Assembly: GCA_009692305.1 (NCBI GenBank)
Contig: SHZK01000006.1
Coordinates: 62,001-126,000, forward strand
DNA from: Gammaproteobacteria bacterium
Lineage (GTDB): Bacteria > Pseudomonadota > Gammaproteobacteria > Pseudomonadales > Pseudohongiellaceae
Direction: 5' to 3'
Length of the DNA: 64,000 nucleotides
The notes beneath the pieces were generated by a model. It did no database searches. It was not told the origin of the DNA and was given only the letters and a program-made list of their open reading frames with translations. Positions 59,426 to 64,000 of this stretch are shown here, piece after piece. The translations under genes and the position numbers were made by a program. Numbering within the stretch: position 1 is the first letter of the stretch; each line of letters begins with the position of its first letter.

Positions 59426-60211
59426 CTATTTGTCAGAAATTGGCTGTTGTTGATCCTTGTTGTCTTCTTTTTCTTTTAATTCTTCCTGCTTGCGAACGTA
59501 CCTGCCAGCCAACAACCCTAATTCGAACAATAAACACATCGGAATAGCCAATATGGATTGGGTAAATGGATCCGCTGGTGTCAGGAACATCGCTATTGTA
59601 AAGTTGGCTACTATGATATAAGGCCGTTTTTCGGCCAGCGAATCTGGATCGGTCAAGCCGGCCCAGATACACAAAAAAACCGCAACGGGGATTTCAAACG
59701 CCACACCGAATGCCAGAAATATGGTGAGCGCGAAACTGAGAAAGCTGGAAATATCCGGAGTTACCAGCACTCCTTCTGGCGCCATTGAAACAAAAAAACC
59801 GAATACAAATCCAAACAGCACATAGCGTGCGAAGGCAATGCCAGCATAGAACAGTAGCACGCTCGATATAAATAATGGGATCGCCACCTGCTTTTCATTC
59901 TTGTACAAGCCGGGCGCGATAAATGACCAGAGTTGATACAGGACATAAGGCGCCGCCAGCAGGAACGCCACATAAAATGTGAGTTTGAATGGCGCGAAGA
60001 ATGGTGAGGTGGGATCGATCGCGATCATACTGGAGCCTTCCGGCAACACAGAAATGAGCGGATCTGCGACATAGGTATAAATATCGTTGGAAAACGCGAA
60101 CAGGGCAAAGAACAGCACGACCACAGCAACGATGCTCTTGAGAATACGGTCACGCAATTCGATCAAATGATCAATCAGCGTAAGTTCTTTTTCGTCTTCA
60201 GCTGAGGCCAT
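59426..60211 (-). CDS. tatC: Sec-independent protein translocase TatC
   Basis: [36 protein letters not shown]; multiple transmembrane segments. Confidence 0.97.
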   Translation of the reverse strand: MASAEDEKELTLIDHLIELRDRILKSIVAVVVLFFALFAFSNDIYTYVADPLISVLPEGSSMIAIDPTSPFFAPFKLTFYVAFLLAAPYVLYQLWSFIAPGLYKNEKQVAIPLFISSVLLFYAGIAFARYVLFGFVFGFFVSMAPEGVLVTPDISSFLSFALTIFLAFGVAFEIPVAVFLCIWAGLTDPDSLAEKRPYIIVANFTIAMFLTPADPFTQSILAIPMCLLFELGLLAGRYVRKQEELKEKEDNKDQQQPISDK

Positions 60212-60692
60212 TTTCAGATTTGGTTTCGGTGGTGGTTGCTGTGTGAGTTTCGGCTTGGGCTAGCTTGGGATTCTTGCCGCTGCCATATGGATTGCGCGTA
60301 ATTCCTTCCACATGTTCGCCGGCATCTTCCAGTTCTTGCTGAATCGATTTTTTCTGGGTCAACTGGGCATCAGTGCTCTTCGATGCGCCGGGATCAAAAT
60401 CTTTTGAGTTGACGATGTTACTCACCGACTCTTCGACTTCTTTGGCGGTGCCTTTTACTTTCGCCTTGGCTTCTTCAATATCTGCCAGTATGAATTCGTT
60501 GTGTAACTGGCGACGAATTTCGTCCGTATTGAGTTCCCGCTCAATCTCCGCTTTTACTTTGTAAAAGCTGCGTCGGAAGCGACCAATCCACAGACTGGCA
60601 GTCTTTACTGCCATGGGCAGGCGCTCGGGTCCGATGACTATCAGGGCTACGATGCAAACAACCAGTAATTCAGCAGTGCTGACATTTAACAT
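60198..60692 (-). CDS. tatB: Sec-independent protein translocase TatB
   Basis: [39 protein letters not shown]. Confidence 0.94.
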   Translation of the reverse strand: MLNVSTAELLVVCIVALIVIGPERLPMAVKTASLWIGRFRRSFYKVKAEIERELNTDEIRRQLHNEFILADIEEAKAKVKGTAKEVEESVSNIVNSKDFDPGASKSTDAQLTQKKSIQQELEDAGEHVEGITRNPYGSGKNPKLAQAETHTATTTETKSENGLS

Positions 60693-60843
60693 AAGCAGTA
60701 GTCGTTTTGAAACAACGTGATTCGCAGGTGAGCTATCTGCTGAGGAGTAGCTGATTTTTTGTAATTAACACAAAGCAATTGACTTTCAGTTAAGAACCTG
60801 TTTTTCAAAGACAGTAGAACAACAGTTAGCGTAACTAATTGAG

Positions 60844-61059
60844 CTATTTTTCTGCTTTAACATCGTCCTTTGAATCAGCGTCTGCCGTATCGGCATCAGC
60901 GTCCTTCTTGGCGTCGTCGTCTTTCATGGCAGTTTTGAAACCTTTCAATGCACCACCGAGATCCGAGCCAATATTACGCAACTTCTTCGTGCCAAATAGC
61001 ATCACGATGATTATCAAGATTATAAGAAGTTGCCAAATGCCTACCCCACCCATACCCAT
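60844..61059 (-). CDS. tatA: Sec-independent protein translocase TatA
   Basis: [42 protein letters not shown]. Confidence 0.96.
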   Translation of the reverse strand: MGMGGVGIWQLLIILIIIVMLFGTKKLRNIGSDLGGALKGFKTAMKDDDAKKDADADTADADSKDDVKAEK

Positions 61060-61103
61060 TGTAAACCTCCAGTATCGAAGCGCATGTGTTTACGTTTCGA
61101 AGA

Positions 61104-61445
61104 TTAATTATTGCGAGCAGCCTTTTCATCAAGGCCGGATACATTAAAGCGTTTCCTGAGTTCGTCCAACACCTGTTTTGGACCAAGATTCAGATGGCTC
61201 AACATCACCATGCTGTGAAACCACAAATCAGCAGTTTCACTGATTACTGCCTGGCGCTTGTCAATTGCTTGCGCGGCGCCTTCGTATTCCTTCGCGGCCA
61301 GAATCGTCTCTGTGGCCTCTTCGCCGACTTTTTCAAGAATTTTATTTAGCCCTTTTGCATGCAAGCTGGCGACGTAGGATTCTGTGCTCTTGGCTCCCTT
61401 GCGTTGCTCCAGTATAGCGGCTAACTCGGATAATACATCGCTCAT
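61104..61445 (-). CDS. hisE: Phosphoribosyl-ATP diphosphatase
   Basis: [43 protein letters not shown]. Confidence 0.95.
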   Translation of the reverse strand: MSDVLSELAAILEQRKGAKSTESYVASLHAKGLNKILEKVGEEATETILAAKEYEGAAQAIDKRQAVISETADLWFHSMVMLSHLNLGPKQVLDELRKRFNVSGLDEKAARNN

Positions 61446-61492
61446 AAGTAGTATTTTTTAATCTGAATGAGTGCGTGGAATGCGGGATAGGG

Positions 61493-61879
61493 TTATTTGT
61501 TGTACAGCTGCTTGGGATCTCTTAGCACAGACTCAAATGACCGCCAGCTGTCCCCGTCCAGACGTTGGAAGAAACAACTTTCACGGCCGGTGTGGCAGGC
61601 AATACCGCCGACCTGTTCGACCCGGTAACAGACCGCGTCATTGTCGCAATCCAGCAGTACATCCACAAGTTTTTGTACGTTTCCAGACTCCTCGCCTTTG
61701 CGCCAGAGTTTGCCGCGAGATCGAGACCAATACACTGCCCTGCGTTCAGTTACCGCTGTTTGCAGAGCTTCTCGATTCAGCCAGGCCTGGGTTAGCAAGC
61801 GGCCAGTGTGGGCATCCTGTGCAACCACCGGTACCAAACCATCTGCATTCCACTTAACTTGATCGAGGTACGACGACAT
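61493..61879 (-). CDS. hisI: Phosphoribosyl-AMP cyclohydrolase
   Basis: VKWNADGLVPVVAQDAHTGRLLTQAWLNREAL; YWSRSRGKLWRKGEESGN; CHTGRESCFF. Confidence 0.96.
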   Translation of the reverse strand: MSSYLDQVKWNADGLVPVVAQDAHTGRLLTQAWLNREALQTAVTERRAVYWSRSRGKLWRKGEESGNVQKLVDVLLDCDNDAVCYRVEQVGGIACHTGRESCFFQRLDGDSWRSFESVLRDPKQLYNK

Positions 61880-61896
61880 CGGCTGAGTATGCTACT

Positions 61897-63603
61897 TCAA
61901 AGCTTAAAATACAAAAGGAAGACTCCCGCCAGACCCAAGGTCAGCGACACCACAGGCAGCCCATTGAGAGCCTGCTGCACGCTTGGCAGAGCACTGAATA
62001 ACGCAAGCAGCAGGGCTATGCCGCCGGCGCCGCGAAGCTGCTGTCGGTGTCGCGCCTGATTGCGTTGGGCTTGTTCCTGGCCCTTGAGCAAAGAACGGTT
62101 GATCTCCCCAAGTTGCTTGCTTGCGGTTACTGCATCTATAAGTTGCTGCGGCAGCTGTGGTAACTGGTCAATCCAGTTAGGTATGTTCTCCTGCAAGCGT
62201 GCGAGCAGGGTGAAAGGATTGAGGCGCCGGGTATTCCAGTTTTCCAGATAGGGCAAAGCGGTCTGCCACAGGTCGAGCTCGGGATAGAGTTGGCGCCCCA
62301 GGCCTTCGACGTTGAGCAAGGTTTTTTGCAGAAGTACGAGTGAGGGTTGTACCTGCATATCGAAGCGGCCGGCAGTGCGAAACAACTGCACCAGCAACTG
62401 ACCGAAGGAGATGTCTTTTAACGGCTTTTCAAATATCGGCTCGCACACGCTGCGCATGGCGGCTTCGAATTCCGGGATGCTGGTACCGCTGGGGACCCAG
62501 CCACAGGCGACGTGCAATTCTGCCACCTTGCGATAATCTCGTTTGAAAATTGCCAACAGGTTTTTCGCCAGATACTCCTGATCAGCGTTGCTCAAAGAGC
62601 CGATAATTGCGCAGTCAATTGCTATGTATTGCGGGTTTACAGTCCGGTCCTTGGCGACGAAAATATTGCCGGGGTGCATGTCCGCATGGAAAAAATTGTG
62701 TTCGAATACTTGCGTGAAGAAAATATTCACACCCGTTTCCGCGAGTTTTTTCAAATCGATCTGATGACTCTTCAGTGATTCGATATCTGATACCGGTATG
62801 CCGTAAATGCGCTCCATAACAAGCAGATTGCGGCGCGTAAAGTCCCAGTAAACTTTTGGCACATACAACTGGCTGGAGTTTTCGAAATTGCGCGCAAGTT
62901 GACAGGTGTTCGCGGCTTCAGCTTGCAGATTAAGTTCGTCCGTGATGATCTTTTCATAGTCATTCACAACATCGATCGGGCGCAGGCGCTTTCCCAATGA
63001 TGAATATCTCTCGAGCATTCGAGCCAGCCATTTCAGCAGCTTGATATCATCGGCAACTATTTTCTCGATACCGGGGCGAATCACCTTGATGATGACTTCC
63101 TCATTGGTCAAGAGACGTGCGGTATGTACCTGGGCAACAGAAGCGGAGGCAAATGGTTTTGGGTCGAGTTCCTTGAAAACTGTGTCGGCACGAACTCCCA
63201 AGGCGGCCTCTACCAAACTTTCGATATCGAGCGAGAGAAATGGCGGTACCTTGTCCTGCAGCGCCTGCAATTCGTCGGCGAGTTCTCGTTTGAGGAAATC
63301 GCGACGGGTTGAGAGCAACTGACCGAATTTTATATAAATCGGTCCTAATTCCTCCATCGCCTGGCGCAAGCGCGCATATTTATCGCCTGCGACCCGAGCG
63401 CGAAACAGGCAGGCAATGGTATAGGGGGCAAGCACCAGCGCCAGCCGCCGCGCGCCCGGTTTGCCAACCAGGAATTCCCCGAGTCGGTATTGCGCGATAA
63501 CGAAGAGGACTCTATTGAGACGGGGTAGGTGCGACACGATTAGTGGTTCGGCTCGGCGATTCAGAGGGCTTGCAAAGATATCACCTGAGGCCGGTGCTAA
63601 CAA
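61897..63603 (-). CDS. ubiB: Ubiquinone biosynthesis protein UbiB (ABC1/ADCK-type kinase-like)
   Basis: LGPIYIKFGQLLSTRRD; VAQVHTARL; NFFHADMHPGNIFV. Confidence 0.95.
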   Translation of the reverse strand: MLAPASGDIFASPLNRRAEPLIVSHLPRLNRVLFVIAQYRLGEFLVGKPGARRLALVLAPYTIACLFRARVAGDKYARLRQAMEELGPIYIKFGQLLSTRRDFLKRELADELQALQDKVPPFLSLDIESLVEAALGVRADTVFKELDPKPFASASVAQVHTARLLTNEEVIIKVIRPGIEKIVADDIKLLKWLARMLERYSSLGKRLRPIDVVNDYEKIITDELNLQAEAANTCQLARNFENSSQLYVPKVYWDFTRRNLLVMERIYGIPVSDIESLKSHQIDLKKLAETGVNIFFTQVFEHNFFHADMHPGNIFVAKDRTVNPQYIAIDCAIIGSLSNADQEYLAKNLLAIFKRDYRKVAELHVACGWVPSGTSIPEFEAAMRSVCEPIFEKPLKDISFGQLLVQLFRTAGRFDMQVQPSLVLLQKTLLNVEGLGRQLYPELDLWQTALPYLENWNTRRLNPFTLLARLQENIPNWIDQLPQLPQQLIDAVTASKQLGEINRSLLKGQEQAQRNQARHRQQLRGAGGIALLLALFSALPSVQQALNGLPVVSLTLGLAGVFLLYFKL

Positions 63604-63610
63604 GGCGCGA

Positions 63611-64000
63611 CTAGGAGGATAAGTGCTGATTTTTCAGGGATTTATCCAGCCTTGCCTGGATCGATTGCGCACGCGCATCGAGGCGGTCAAGGGCTAGTTT
63701 GAGATGGTCAAGCTGCTCATTGAAAAGTTCAAGCTCGGCGCGGGCAGGCACCAGTCGGATTTCTGCTTTGACATACTCATCGACACTACGCTTGAGGTTG
63801 GCCTGTGCCTGAGTCCCCCAACGGCGGGCTTGCTGGCCAATCTGTCCTGCTTCTTGTGTGATCAGGTCGCCAAATAAAGGTGCCAGGTAGTCTTTCCAAT
63901 CAATATCGAGAGAGCGCAGTGCGTGCAATAAATCCTGCACGAAAAGTGCGTCACCGGTGATGGAGATACGTGGGTTAGCCACCGGTTTTGCTGCAGCATT
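63611..64000 (-). CDS. ubiJ: UbiJ (SCP2-domain ubiquinone biosynthesis accessory factor), truncated by the window edge
   Basis: Frame is open to the edge (NAAAKPVANPRISITGDALFVQDLLHALRSLDIDWKDYLAPLFGDLIT...); located directly upstream of ubiB. Confidence 0.85.
   Translation of the reverse strand, partial: NAAAKPVANPRISITGDALFVQDLLHALRSLDIDWKDYLAPLFGDLITQEAGQIGQQARRWGTQAQANLKRSVDEYVKAEIRLVPARAELELFNEQLDHLKLALDRLDARAQSIQARLDKSLKNQHLSS

Overview
This 64 kb window looks like a gammaproteobacterial chromosome segment; the lineage is inferred from gene content and Pseudomonas-like gene order and was not tested. About 31-64 kb is mostly a conserved housekeeping backbone: RlmI-type methyltransferase, YhiN-type oxidoreductase, GGDEF protein, tRNA-Phe, yggX, mutY, asmA, hisBHAF, ctpA, envC, gpmI, rhodanese, secB, trmL, ntrC, ntrB, glutamine synthetase, thiI, typA, pip, dtd, tatCBA, hisE, hisI, ubiB, ubiJ. 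About 1-31 kb is mostly accessory and rich in exported proteins: a PQQ-type dehydrogenase, amidohydrolase, heme/beta-propeller protein, Tat lipoprotein with two VOC domains, DUF1592, DUF1552, ankyrin and NHL proteins, a DUF5916 barrel, and an exported FMN alpha-hydroxy-acid oxidase. The observations most worth following up are: (i) a Tat-type exported alpha-hydroxy-acid oxidase with an internal CxxCH heme-c motif; (ii) a eukaryotic-type glutamine synthetase (GSII) in the glnA position beside ntrBC, preceded by two NtrC boxes and a correctly spaced sigma-54 promoter; (iii) lesions in two backbone genes, thiI (one frameshift and two stops) and envC (two stops); (iv) a divergent cluster of exported redox genes built around translationally coupled DUF1592-DUF1552-ankyrin genes; (v) a DUF6701/MshQ-like C-terminal remnant, an IS110 remnant and an orphan C-terminal domain. 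No CRISPR array, rRNA or intact mobile element was seen. All family calls come from reading the translations by eye; no searches were run.
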